Positions 15,887 to 24,002 of a stretch of DNA of 27,927 nt are shown piece after piece. A program made the position numbers and the translations under genes. Location of the stretch: positions 1 through 27,927 of the forward strand of contig PBFR01000013.1 of the NCBI GenBank assembly GCA_002718735.1. Direction: 5' to 3'. Numbering within the stretch: position 1 is the first letter of the stretch; each line of letters starts with the position of its first letter. This DNA comes from Halobacteriovoraceae bacterium (GTDB lineage: Bacteria; Bdellovibrionota; Bacteriovoracia; Bacteriovoracales; Bacteriovoracaceae). The notes beneath the pieces were generated by a model. The model saw only the letters and a list, made by a program, of their open reading frames with translations. It did not search any database and was not told the origin of the DNA.

Positions 15887-16858
15887 GGTTTCAGAAACAC
15901 CTAGATAGTTGATCATTGCATGATCACTTTTTTGCATGCACTCACCTAAACTAACAACATGCACCTTAGCATCTCTTACAACAACAGCATGACACTCTAG
16001 ATTTTGAAGTAACGCTCCCACAGCTTCCTTTCCCATAACCGAGGCAAAGAATCGATCGTCAGGAGTGGGACTTCCACCTCGCTGGATATGGCCTAAGACA
16101 CAAACCTTGCTTGATATTTCATGCTTTTCTTCAAGTACCTTGGCTATTTGATAGCTTCGTCCTGGACTTTCACCTTCGGCCACGATGATGATGGAAGAGT
16201 TCTTGCCTCTTCTAATTCCTCGTCTTACATCGCTTGAAAGCTTCTGGTAGTCCACCTTTTCCGTGTTTAAAAGTATGTTCTCAGCTCCGGAACAAATTCC
16301 AACCTTTAAGGCAATGGATGAAGATCTTGCGCCCATCACTTCAATCAGAAAGGTTCTGTCGCTTGATGTTGCAGTGTCTCTGATTTTGTCTACTGCTTCC
16401 ATTGCCGTTTGCACGGCCGTATCAAATCCAATTGTATAGTCTGTACCTGAGATATCATTGTCGATAGTGCCAGGAATTCCTATTACGGATATTCCGAATT
16501 CATCATGAAGTGCTTTCGCACCTTTGAAAGATCCGTCTCCGCCAATCACTACAAGGGCGTCAATTCCTCGATCTTCAAGAATTTGAGCGGCCTTCGCTCT
16601 TGTTTCTTTTTCTTTGAATTCAGGGCATCTTGAAGTGTAGAGAATTGTGCCACCGTGGTGAAGGATGCTTCCCACAGAGGAGGCGTTCATCTCGTAGATC
16701 TCATTATTTATGAGTCCTTGATAGCCTCTTTTGACACCATATACTTTAAGTCTTTCGCCAATTGCCGCCCTAACAACACTTCTTATGGCACAGTTCATTC
16801 CCGGGCTGTCTCCGCCACTGGTCATAACGGCAATAGATCTAATTAGTTTTTCGCTCAT
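15875..16858 (-). CDS. pfkA: ATP-dependent 6-phosphofructokinase
   Basis: The 327-residue product phosphorylates fructose 6-phosphate at the committed step of glycolysis. GGDGS (106-110) has the Gly expected for ATP rather than pyrophosphate. RGYQGL, TSRCPEF, PGTIDND (129-135, catalytic Asp133) and GHIQRGGSP (256-264) are conserved. The usual MGRxxG motif, whose Arg162 in E. coli contacts the F6P phosphate, reads M-G-A-R-S-S (175-180), a notable change. AGGA precedes ATG 16858 after a suitable gap. The gene follows gpmI by 8 bp at the end of the obgE operon, and its 3' end overlaps a convergent small gene. Confidence 0.95.
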   Translation of the reverse strand: MSEKLIRSIAVMTSGGDSPGMNCAIRSVVRAAIGERLKVYGVKRGYQGLINNEIYEMNASSVGSILHHGGTILYTSRCPEFKEKETRAKAAQILEDRGIDALVVIGGDGSFKGAKALHDEFGISVIGIPGTIDNDISGTDYTIGFDTAVQTAMEAVDKIRDTATSSDRTFLIEVMGARSSSIALKVGICSGAENILLNTEKVDYQKLSSDVRRGIRRGKNSSIIIVAEGESPGRSYQIAKVLEEKHEISSKVCVLGHIQRGGSPTPDDRFFASVMGKEAVGALLQNLECHAVVVRDAKVHVVSLGECMQKSDHAMINYLGVSETLSI

Positions 16859-16866
16859 AATATATC

Positions 16867-18399
16867 CTATTTAAAAATAGAGTGCCCTTCAAATTCTTTA
16901 GGTGCTTCTATATTCAATATGTTTAAGATCGTTGGCGCAATGTCTTTTAGCGCATTCTCTTTAGAGCTTAAGTCCAACTTCTTGTCTTTAAGATCTTTAT
17001 GAAATACTGAAAAAGGTGCTAATGCCTTTGAGTGGGAAGTGTGAGGGCTTTTGTCGTCATACTCCATCTCGTCCGCATTGCCATGGTCTGCGGTTAGAAG
17101 GAGTGTGATGTTTTCCTGCTCACAAGTTTTCATGAGTTCTCCAAGACAATTGTCAACAACTTCAATTGCCTTAACTGTGGCATCAAAGTTTCCAGTGTGT
17201 CCCACCATGTCTGGGTTTGCAAAGTTTACAACATATAAAGAGTAACTTTTGTCTTTTAGTTTTTCGTTAAGTTTTGTGCAAACTTCCGGAGCACTCATTT
17301 CAGGCTTTAAATCATATGTTGCCACATCTCTAGGAGACTCAACCAACACTCGATCCTCTCCCTCAAATGGTCTTTCTGCTCCACCATTTAGAAAGTAAGT
17401 CACGTGGGCGTATTTTTCTGTTTCGGCGATTTTTAGCTGTTTTAAACCTTTCTGGGAAATATACTCACTGAGTGTTTGTTTGATATTCTCTCTAGTAAAG
17501 AGTACCGGTACATTTGGCATCTCCTCTTCGATGTAAGGAGACATGCAAAGAAAATACACAGGCCTTATATCGTTTTTAAAATGATCAAATTTTGGATCTG
17601 TAAAGGCCAAGCTAATTTGTCTCGCTCTATCAGGCCTAAAATTTATGAAGAACATGCAGTCTTCGCTTTTAATTGCACCTTCTTTCATAAACAAGACATG
17701 TTCGATGTGCTCATCATAGACTTCTTTCTCATAATTACTTTTAAGATATTCAAGAGGGGAGCTGTCCTTAACCCCATCTTTGCCTGTCATAGCATTGTAG
17801 GCCTTTTGAATCTTTTCCCAACGCCGGTCTCGATCCATCCCTATGGCCCGGCCACCCATTGAAGCGAATTTAAATCCGCCATGATTTTGTATCTGTTGAA
17901 TATAGGTCACTCCACTTGTTTTGGATGTGTCCCTTCCATCGGTGAAGGCGTGAAGATAAATTTCAATATCTTTATCAATGCAATCAATAATGCTTTTTAG
18001 ATGCTCAATATGAGCATGGACTCCACCGTCTGATAGAAGCCCCAACAGGTGAATTCTTTTTGTACCGGCCTTGGCCTTCTCAATCATTTCTTTAAACTTG
18101 GGCATATCTTTTAGAGTGTTATTTTTTATCGCCTCGTTTATTCTTACAAGGTCTTGTCTTACCGGACGGCCTGCTCCGATATTCATGTGGCCAACTTCTG
18201 AGTTTCCAGCAACTCCCTTTGGAAGTCCCACGGCCTCGCCACCAGGCTCTATTTCTGTGCTTGGGAAGTGTGATCTTATAAAATCCAGATTCTTGGTATT
18301 TGCCGCTTTTACAGCATTGCGTGAAGATGTTTCGTTGATGCCTAATCCATCGGCAATAACTAGCAAGACTCTATCAGAGAGTCCTCTCAATCCTTCCAT
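16867..18399 (-). CDS. gpmI: 2,3-bisphosphoglycerate-independent phosphoglycerate mutase
   Basis: The 510-residue product interconverts 3- and 2-phosphoglycerate with two Mn ions. The N-terminal metal motif is LLVIADGLG, and the phosphorylated Ser67 is in AGNSEVGHMNIGAGR. The transferase insert has HAFTDGRDT and GRAIGMDRDRRWEK. Late metal ligands are in NPDMVGHTG and TADHGNADEM. Length is standard. AGGAG lies 7 nt before ATG 18399. It follows rlmH by 9 bp, placing glycolysis genes at the tail of the ribosome-maturation operon. Confidence 0.97.
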   Translation of the reverse strand: MEGLRGLSDRVLLVIADGLGINETSSRNAVKAANTKNLDFIRSHFPSTEIEPGGEAVGLPKGVAGNSEVGHMNIGAGRPVRQDLVRINEAIKNNTLKDMPKFKEMIEKAKAGTKRIHLLGLLSDGGVHAHIEHLKSIIDCIDKDIEIYLHAFTDGRDTSKTSGVTYIQQIQNHGGFKFASMGGRAIGMDRDRRWEKIQKAYNAMTGKDGVKDSSPLEYLKSNYEKEVYDEHIEHVLFMKEGAIKSEDCMFFINFRPDRARQISLAFTDPKFDHFKNDIRPVYFLCMSPYIEEEMPNVPVLFTRENIKQTLSEYISQKGLKQLKIAETEKYAHVTYFLNGGAERPFEGEDRVLVESPRDVATYDLKPEMSAPEVCTKLNEKLKDKSYSLYVVNFANPDMVGHTGNFDATVKAIEVVDNCLGELMKTCEQENITLLLTADHGNADEMEYDDKSPHTSHSKALAPFSVFHKDLKDKKLDLSSKENALKDIAPTILNILNIEAPKEFEGHSIFK

Positions 18400-18408
18400 A
18401 AATTACTC

Positions 18409-18867
18409 CTAATTATGATAAGGGTGATTCTCTTTTATAGTTATAGCGCGATAAATCTGTTCAATGAACAATAGTCTGGCCAGTTTGTGGGGAAATGTAA
18501 GCTTTGACAAAGATATTCGTTCTTGGCTGGCGGACAAAACAGAAGCATCAAATCCCTCTGCTCCTGCTATAATAAATATAAGGCCCTGAGAGCTCTCTAA
18601 ATTGTTGTATAACCATTTGGAGAAACCGACACTGTCTCTTTCCTTTCCAAACTCTGTTAAGGCCACAACGTGACAATTTTGAGTTTTGTTAATGTCTTGG
18701 ATTTTTTTAAGGATAAGTTTGCCTTCACTGGATTTATCCTGTGCGTTGGCCTTCAATTCATGGATTTGAAAGTCGACGCTATTAATTCGTTGAAGGAAAT
18801 CTTTCTCAAGAGCTTCGATGTTCTTGTCTTTAAGTTTTCCAACAACGATCAGATGAAGCTTTTTCAC
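18409..18867 (-). CDS. rlmH: 23S rRNA m3-pseudouridine1915 methyltransferase RlmH
   Basis: The 152-residue SPOUT methyltransferase adds a methyl group at position 1915 of helix 69 in the large subunit. IIAGAEGFD is the SAM-binding knot motif, and the C-terminus ITIKENHPYHN matches the family ending (usually HPYHR/K; here the last residue is Asn). The start is GTG at 18867-18865, overlapping the rsfS stop by 1 nt (TAGTG), so translation is coupled. Confidence 0.96.
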   Translation of the reverse strand: MKKLHLIVVGKLKDKNIEALEKDFLQRINSVDFQIHELKANAQDKSSEGKLILKKIQDINKTQNCHVVALTEFGKERDSVGFSKWLYNNLESSQGLIFIIAGAEGFDASVLSASQERISLSKLTFPHKLARLLFIEQIYRAITIKENHPYHN

Positions 18868-19328
18868 TAAAAGTAGTTGTCCGTTGAGTCTGATTTAGGT
18901 GCTTGAGTCTCTGGGTGTTCAAAGTAGTACTCTTGCGGTATCTCCACTTGAGGGTATGAAGACCACAGCTCATCCAGGTCAAAGATATCTCTGGAAAGCT
19001 CTTGGAAAACATGAACAATTACGTCTCCACAGTCCAGAAGAATCCATTCGCCGTCTGTTACACCTTCTAGCGATAGAACCTTTGCTCCATGCTGCTTTAG
19101 GTTGTATTGAATCTCGTCAACCATGGTCTTGGCCTGCATAGTGTTTTGTGCAGTGGCGATGATGTTGTAGTCGCAAAGAGAGCTTGACTGGGAAACATCA
19201 TAGATCTTTATGTTGATTCCTTTGTAGTTTGCAACTATCCAAGCTGCTGCCAACGCCATTTTTTTGGTCTGGTCATCATCTTGTTTGAAAATCTTATTTA
19301 CTTCTTTTACGACAAATTCGTTCGCCAT
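18867..19328 (-). CDS. rsfS: Ribosomal silencing factor RsfS
   Basis: The 153-residue protein binds L14 and blocks subunit joining in starvation. The core block runs from IKIYDVSQSSSLCDYNIIATA through DGEWILLDCGDVIVHVF to FDLDELW, as in the RsfS/YbeB/Iojap family. The C-terminal 25 residues after LDELWSS form an acidic extension. AGGAG lies before ATG 19328. It sits between obgE and rlmH, a widely conserved order. Confidence 0.96.
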   Translation of the reverse strand: MANEFVVKEVNKIFKQDDDQTKKMALAAAWIVANYKGINIKIYDVSQSSSLCDYNIIATAQNTMQAKTMVDEIQYNLKQHGAKVLSLEGVTDGEWILLDCGDVIVHVFQELSRDIFDLDELWSSYPQVEIPQEYYFEHPETQAPKSDSTDNYF

Positions 19329-19345
19329 GTATTCTCCTAAAGGCC

Positions 19346-20344
19346 TTATTTAGCCTTTGTCTTTAGCATAAGTCTTTTTAAAAGATCAAGGTTCCTTCCC
19401 GAGACTGAAGAAATGGGCAACACTTTTTTATCCAGTGTCTCTTCCATGGTCTTTTGAAACTTGGAAATTTCTTCTTCGGTCATGGCGTCAATCTTTGTTA
19501 AGCATACAATTTCAGGCTTATGGCCTAGTTCTTCTTTGTATTTTAGAAGCTCATTTTTCACTGTGGCATAGTCATCTAGGGCCTCGTAAGGATCTAGAAG
19601 CATTGAACAGTCAACCAAGTGAACAAGCGAGCTTGTTCTTTCAATGTGTTTTAAAAACTGAATCCCAAGCCCTTTACCTTCGCTTGCTTGCTCAATAAGG
19701 CCTGGAATGTCTGCAACAACAAGGGAGTCATCGTCGACCTTAACAACACCAAGATTTGGAGTAAGAGTGGTGAAGGGATAGTCTGCTATTTTTGGCTTTG
19801 CAGCAGAAATAGAGGATATCAGTGTGGACTTGCCTGCATTTGGAAGCCCAATTAGCGCAATATCCGCTATTAACTTAAGCTCTAACTTGAGAGGTAGGTG
19901 AACCCCTTCTTCTCCTTCTTGAGCGAATCTCGGCGCCTGATTGGTTGCACTTTTGAAGAAAGCATTTCCAAGTCCACCTCTTCCGCCCTGAGCTATCAGC
20001 TCTTTTTGCTCATGCTCCACTATATCAAATAAAAGCTCTTCTGTTTCTTGGTGAAAGATAAGAGTGCCAACTGGCACCTTCAGGTACAGGTCCTCGCCAG
20101 TTGCTCCATCCATTTGGGAGCCCTTGCCGTTTTCTCCATCAGGAGCGTTATACTGCTTTCTCCCGCGGTAATTCATTAAGGTATTTATGTTTTCATCTCC
20201 AACGATGTAGACGTTTCCACCGCGTCCACCATTGCCTCCATCAGGCCCGCCAAATGGCACGAATTTTTCTCTACGAAAATGCACAACGCCGTTGCCGCCT
20301 TTTCCTGATGAAACTTCAATTTTTACTTCATCGATGAATTTCAT
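19346..20344 (-). CDS. obgE: GTPase Obg/CgtA
   Basis: The 332-residue ribosome-assembly GTPase has the Gly-rich Obg domain (1-158; GKGGNGVVHFRREKFVPFGGPDGGNGG is the typical start) and a G domain. G1 is GLPNAGKS (166-173), G3 is DIPGL (212-216) and G4 is TKID. The C-terminal OCT domain seen in some species is missing. The start at 20344 lies only about 18 nt downstream of an intrinsic terminator that follows rpmA, so its supply depends on read-through or an internal promoter. Confidence 0.97.
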   Translation of the reverse strand: MKFIDEVKIEVSSGKGGNGVVHFRREKFVPFGGPDGGNGGRGGNVYIVGDENINTLMNYRGRKQYNAPDGENGKGSQMDGATGEDLYLKVPVGTLIFHQETEELLFDIVEHEQKELIAQGGRGGLGNAFFKSATNQAPRFAQEGEEGVHLPLKLELKLIADIALIGLPNAGKSTLISSISAAKPKIADYPFTTLTPNLGVVKVDDDSLVVADIPGLIEQASEGKGLGIQFLKHIERTSSLVHLVDCSMLLDPYEALDDYATVKNELLKYKEELGHKPEIVCLTKIDAMTEEEISKFQKTMEETLDKKVLPISSVSGRNLDLLKRLMLKTKAK

Positions 20345-20361
20345 TTCTTAAAAACCTCTAT

Positions 20362-20388
20362 AAAAAAAGGGAGTCTTGCGACTCCCTT
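20362..20388 (-). terminator. Intrinsic terminator between rpmA and obgE
   Basis: On the minus strand AAGGGAGTC-GCAA-GACTCCCTT is a 9-bp perfect stem with a GNRA tetraloop, followed by seven Us. It lies 26 nt after the rpmA stop and directly before the obgE ribosome binding site. It probably lets only part of the ribosomal-protein transcript continue into obgE. Confidence 0.88.
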
Positions 20389-20414
20389 ATATGCAAAAAC
20401 AATTTGTTTATCAA

Positions 20415-20669
20415 TTATGCAGAAACTACTGAAACTTGCTTAATACTCTTAGAGTAGTGAGAGAATTCAACTTTCCCTTCAGTCACTGCGTAGATAGTGA
20501 AGTCACGTCCCATTTTTACACCTGTTCCTGGGTGAAATTTAGTACCCTTTTGACGAACAATGATGTTTCCAGTTTGAACTGTTTCTCCGCCGTACTTCTT
20601 CACACCTCTCATCTTTGGGTTTGAATCACGGCCGTTACTAGTACTACCACCTGATTTTTTGTGAGCCAT
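20415..20669 (-). CDS. rpmA: 50S ribosomal protein L27
   Basis: The 84-residue product begins [16 protein letters not shown] and contains the canonical [21 protein letters not shown]... block. It has the direct bacterial N-terminus without the Firmicutes leader that needs cleavage. L27's N-terminal tail reaches the peptidyl-transferase centre. AGGAG precedes the start, and the gene follows rplU by 26 bp. Confidence 0.98.
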   Translation of the reverse strand: MAHKKSGGSTSNGRDSNPKMRGVKKYGGETVQTGNIIVRQKGTKFHPGTGVKMGRDFTIYAVTEGKVEFSHYSKSIKQVSVVSA

Positions 20670-20695
20670 ATATTTCTCCTAAATTATTTTTTAAA

Positions 20696-21001
20696 TTAAG
20701 CTTTTACGTCAGTGATCTTAAGAGCTGTAAAGTATTGTCTGTGACCATTTTTAGTTTGGTACTTACCAGGCTTTCTCTTAAGAACGATAACTTTTCTTGA
20801 TCTACCTTGTTTAACAACTTCAGCAACTACTTTAGCTCCTGAAACAACTGGAGTTCCAACCTTTGGTGAATCTCCGCCAATGAAAAGAACTTGGTCGAAT
20901 TCTACTTTAGATCCAACTTCTTCTTCCATTTTTTGAACATCAATGATGTCTCCGGCCTTAACTTTATATTGGTGGCCTTTAATTTCAACGATACCGTACA
21001 T
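20696..21001 (-). CDS. rplU: 50S ribosomal protein L21
   Basis: The 101-residue product begins MYGIVEIKGHQYKV and has the typical KRKPGKYQTKNGHRQYFTALKI end. It is the first gene of the operon, with AAGGAG 6 nt before ATG 21001. A hairpin leader and a promoter lie upstream. Confidence 0.98.
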   Translation of the reverse strand: MYGIVEIKGHQYKVKAGDIIDVQKMEEEVGSKVEFDQVLFIGGDSPKVGTPVVSGAKVVAEVVKQGRSRKVIVLKRKPGKYQTKNGHRQYFTALKITDVKA

Positions 21002-21019
21002 TTTAACTCCTTATGCATG

Positions 21020-21054
21020 GTTAGGGGAGGAAAGAGCCTTCTTTTTACCCTAAC
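21020..21054 (-). promoter_or_regulatory. rplU leader hairpin, candidate autoregulatory element
   Basis: On the minus strand GTTAGGG (21054-21048) pairs with CCCTAAC (21026-21020), with a second inner helix AAAGA/TCTTT. It ends about 11 nt before the rplU ribosome binding site. Ribosomal protein operons are often controlled by such leaders; the pairing is clear, the function inferred. Confidence 0.5.
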
Positions 21055-21087
21055 TTATGGCGTAATTTGAACCTACACTTTTAAGCT

Positions 21088-21106
21088 TCTATAGCATAAT
21101 TGTCAA
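21088..21106 (-). promoter_or_regulatory. Candidate promoter of the rplU operon
   Basis: The minus strand has TGCTATAGA (extended -10, TATAGA at 21093-21088). A perfect TTGACA at 21106-21101 is too close to be its -35 but could pair with TAAAAG 17 bp downstream. Either choice puts the start 70-90 nt before rplU, giving room for the hairpin leader. Confidence 0.45.
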
Positions 21107-21219
21107 TATATTTTATTAAAAAGCGCCTACTTGGCCATGCGTCATTGTAATCTTGACCTAAATAGTCGTAATTAGAACTGTTTAATTGTTAAGGTCGTCT
21201 TAAAATAGTTAAAGTTGAA

Positions 21220-21240
21220 ATCTAATTGAGTCGATTAGAT
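21220..21240. repeat. Perfect inverted repeat upstream of the 21270 gene
   Basis: ATCTAAT (21220-21226) and ATTAGAT (21234-21240) flank a 7-nt centre. It lies 16 nt before the AAGGATGAGG ribosome binding site, in the divergent region with rplU. It could be an operator or a small RNA hairpin in the leader. Confidence 0.5.
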
Positions 21241-21269
21241 AAGGGAAGACACAGCCAAGGATGAGGACT

Positions 21270-22073
21270 ATGACAGATCAACGACCAATTTATTATCAAT
21301 TTGCAACCAAACTAAATTATCAAGTGTTTGCCAGAATAGAAGATGAACATTTGGAGAGAGACTTGTTGCCAATTCTAAATGAAATGGGTTTTTCAAGAAT
21401 AGACAGCGAAAAGCTTAAAACAATTGAGTTTAGTAGATCAGAAACAAAGGTTTTAAAACTGTCAAAGGCATCCTTGAGGGTCTCAAAACAAATACTTGGG
21501 GTCTCAAATGGAATAGATAATTATGGACCTGAAAGTATTAGTTCCCAGGGCGGATACGATGTATATCGCTATAAGGGTGTTGGGATGATGATATTTTCCC
21601 AGCAATCTCCAACTTGGGAGATGGGAGTTTTAGATCCCGACAAGAACTCTAAGTCCGTAAAAGTCATGCTTACAAGATTTGTTTCTTGGGCCTTGGCCTC
21701 AAAAGGTGTTGTGGGCTTCTGGGGTGTTGCAGTTGAAGAAGGTCTTGTAGTTATGAAGCCCAAGCAATCGCAGTTTGAGTCAATTTTTATAGATATAAAC
21801 CAAATGGCAATGATTACCCAAGATGGCGTAAAGACTATATCTGGCAATTTGCAGGTTCTTAGACTGGATGACACACTTAAGGATTCTACCAAGCAGATGA
21901 GTAAGGAAGCACTCTTGAGCTTTTTGTGCTCAAATACAACTCATTTATCTTATACGGGATTGCCCACAACTATGAGGGCTAGTCTCTTTGAAGTCTCTAG
22001 CTTTGCAAATGGCATTGTTTATCCAGTGGAAAATTTTATGCCTCGAGAAAGAATAAAAGAAAAAGAACTCTAG
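21270..22073 (+). CDS. Conserved-looking cytoplasmic protein of unknown function
   Basis: The product is 267 residues from ATG 21270. This start is preferred over ATG 21261 because AAGGA then lies 8 nt upstream instead of touching the start codon. There is no signal peptide or membrane segment. The middle (GVGMMIFSQQSPTWEMGV, then SWALASKGVVGFWGVAVEEGLVV) looks like a mixed alpha/beta domain. No catalytic motif or known family is recognised. It is divergent from rplU and convergent with the DUF4105-like gene, with which it shares the CTAG at the two stop codons. Confidence 0.75.
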   Translation: MTDQRPIYYQFATKLNYQVFARIEDEHLERDLLPILNEMGFSRIDSEKLKTIEFSRSETKVLKLSKASLRVSKQILGVSNGIDNYGPESISSQGGYDVYRYKGVGMMIFSQQSPTWEMGVLDPDKNSKSVKVMLTRFVSWALASKGVVGFWGVAVEEGLVVMKPKQSQFESIFIDINQMAMITQDGVKTISGNLQVLRLDDTLKDSTKQMSKEALLSFLCSNTTHLSYTGLPTTMRASLFEVSSFANGIVYPVENFMPRERIKEKEL

Positions 22074-23923
22074 AATTCAAATGCCTGATCTAGGTTTTCT
22101 TGTGTCTGATTAAATTCTCCAATTACAGAAGGCCTGTATTTTGAAACTATGTATTTCAGTTGATCAAGCGAGCTATAATACTTTTTAGATAAGTTTGTAG
22201 CTTTCTTTACCTCTACCTCACCGTCTAGGGGAACCCCATAACGTGATTTAGCTTTAACAAAACTCCAGGGAGCAAGCTCTGCTTGAAGTTCTAAGTTGTC
22301 ATCAAAAACTTTTCGGTCTGATGGGGAGAGCTCATCTCCTTCATAGAGTTCATTTACAGTTTTACCTAAGGTTTCATCTAACGACTTGCTTATATTTTCT
22401 TCAAGCAAGAATAAACTCAGCTTTTGTGATTTATTACTCGAGCTTATTAGCCTTGCACGTTCGCCAGCTGTTGAGTTTTCCTGATACTGATCTAGCGTTC
22501 TATATCCTAAGGCCACTGCCATTTCGGAAATATTTAAAAAGGCGTTCTCCAAATCATTTTGATACTTGGTTTTAAAGGTGAAAAATCTTGAGATTCTTGG
22601 AGAGTTCATTAATTGGTGATCTATTTTACCAGCATCTTCAAGAGCATCTCTAAGTCCCGTGGGTGTTAGGATGCTTAGAGAGGATTTGTTTGTTTTTGTT
22701 ACTCTTTTAACATTGTTTCTAGGGCCAGTTTTAATCACTCTAGTTTTTTTGTTAATTTCACTCTGTTCATCAAGAATTGATCTTAATAGGTGCGCCGTCT
22801 CAACTGCACAATTGTTCTGAACAAAGTAGTAGTCGCCTTTATAGCTCCAATGTGCCTCGAGTGCTTGATTGAGAAAGTCCTCCTTCTCTTTCGCTGTTAA
22901 GTTGAGCGGGTAGGAGAATAAGTCTCTTTTTTCAGATCTGTTGTATTCATTCATAACTTTGGAGAAATTTACGACATATAACTGTGAGGCATACATACCA
23001 GTAAGTCCTTTCATGTAATTGGTACTGTTTCCTGTGTTGGCCCTAAAGCTAAGGACGAGGTGATGGGACAAATCCTTATAGCAATCTTCACCCAATGGCC
23101 TAGATGGTTTACAAATTACAAGACGAAGCATTGAGTGGCCGAATCGACTCATTAGTGGATCGCCTGGCCCTGCCATAAGGTAGTCCACTTTGTATAACTT
23201 GGAAGGAGAGACTTTAACGAGTGTGCCAGTATCGGCCATATAGAAACTTGTGTCGCTTTGACAGACGCTATTAAAAGGTTTGTGATTAAACTGTTCGGCA
23301 TAGAATCTGTACAGACCAGGCTTTCGACATTTAAAGTCTGGGTCGAGAAGAAAGTATTCAAAATTCACCGCCAAGGACTCTTCTTCATTTGTAAATTCGT
23401 AAGGGTCGGGACTTCTGTGAGTTAAATGATTCTTTTGGAAAAAGGTTTTGGCCTTAAACGTGGCCTTGTTGGAAAATTTTTTAGGGCCTAGGTGGTTTTC
23501 AAAAACATGTACCGTTTCGTGCAAGAGGGTGGCCAGGGCCTCTTTAAAAATGTTTTTATGTTTGCATGAATACTGAATAGTCTCGGTTGAATCTAGCTCA
23601 AAGGAATTTAAAAAAGCGAGGTTTAAAGTAATTTTTGTGTAACCAAAAAAGTTGGAGGCCTGTCCAAAGTATTTAGTACCCTCAGTGCCATCGCAAGAAA
23701 TTTGAACTGTATCATCCCCCATATATTTAAATTCAATATCGATTGAGTCTAAACTATTTTTTACAATGTTTGGAAGCAGAAGCTCTGCTCTGTTAAATAG
23801 AACATTTGCTTTATCAATTTGCTCCAAAGAGAGCTCACTGCTCTCGAGTACATATTCGAAGGAAAGTGCGGCGTTGAAAAGACCGGAGATAAAGAAAAGG
23901 ATTAAGAAATAAACGCTTTTCAT
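22070..23923 (-). CDS. Exported two-domain protein: HExxH metallopeptidase-like plus DUF4105-like
   Basis: The product is 617 residues. ATG 23923 has GGAGG 8 nt upstream and begins a clear signal peptide (MKSVYFLILFF... to about residue 22). The first part has a zinc-peptidase-like HETVH at 135-139 and a later Glu in EEESLAVNFEYF that could be the third ligand. The second part, from YLMAGPGDPLMSRFGHS (248-264) to NNCAVETAHLL (370-380), matches the DUF4105/Lnb-N-like pattern of a His and a Cys in a papain/NlpC-like fold. The C-terminal 200 residues are helical. Both domains would act outside the inner membrane; the substrates are unknown. Confidence 0.83.
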   Translation of the reverse strand: MKSVYFLILFFISGLFNAALSFEYVLESSELSLEQIDKANVLFNRAELLLPNIVKNSLDSIDIEFKYMGDDTVQISCDGTEGTKYFGQASNFFGYTKITLNLAFLNSFELDSTETIQYSCKHKNIFKEALATLLHETVHVFENHLGPKKFSNKATFKAKTFFQKNHLTHRSPDPYEFTNEEESLAVNFEYFLLDPDFKCRKPGLYRFYAEQFNHKPFNSVCQSDTSFYMADTGTLVKVSPSKLYKVDYLMAGPGDPLMSRFGHSMLRLVICKPSRPLGEDCYKDLSHHLVLSFRANTGNSTNYMKGLTGMYASQLYVVNFSKVMNEYNRSEKRDLFSYPLNLTAKEKEDFLNQALEAHWSYKGDYYFVQNNCAVETAHLLRSILDEQSEINKKTRVIKTGPRNNVKRVTKTNKSSLSILTPTGLRDALEDAGKIDHQLMNSPRISRFFTFKTKYQNDLENAFLNISEMAVALGYRTLDQYQENSTAGERARLISSSNKSQKLSLFLLEENISKSLDETLGKTVNELYEGDELSPSDRKVFDDNLELQAELAPWSFVKAKSRYGVPLDGEVEVKKATNLSKKYYSSLDQLKYIVSKYRPSVIGEFNQTQENLDQAFEF

Positions 23924-23953
23924 TTTTAGGTCCTCCGCCAATTAAAAGATTTT

Positions 23954-23988
23954 AAAAATAGGCCTGGCACCAATGAGGAGTCAGGCCT
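23954..23988 (-). terminator. Intrinsic terminator after the small periplasmic gene
   Basis: AGGCCTG (23960-23966) and CAGGCCT (23982-23988) form a 7-bp stem with a 15-nt loop. On the minus strand ATTTTT follows. It lies just after the stop at 24003 and 31 nt before the next minus-strand start. Confidence 0.75.
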
Positions 23989-24002
23989 TAATTGAATTGA
24001 AA

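Noticed and set aside
17476..17862. 128-codon frame on the plus strand
   Set aside because: It is the antisense shadow of gpmI, which has all family motifs in the other strand.
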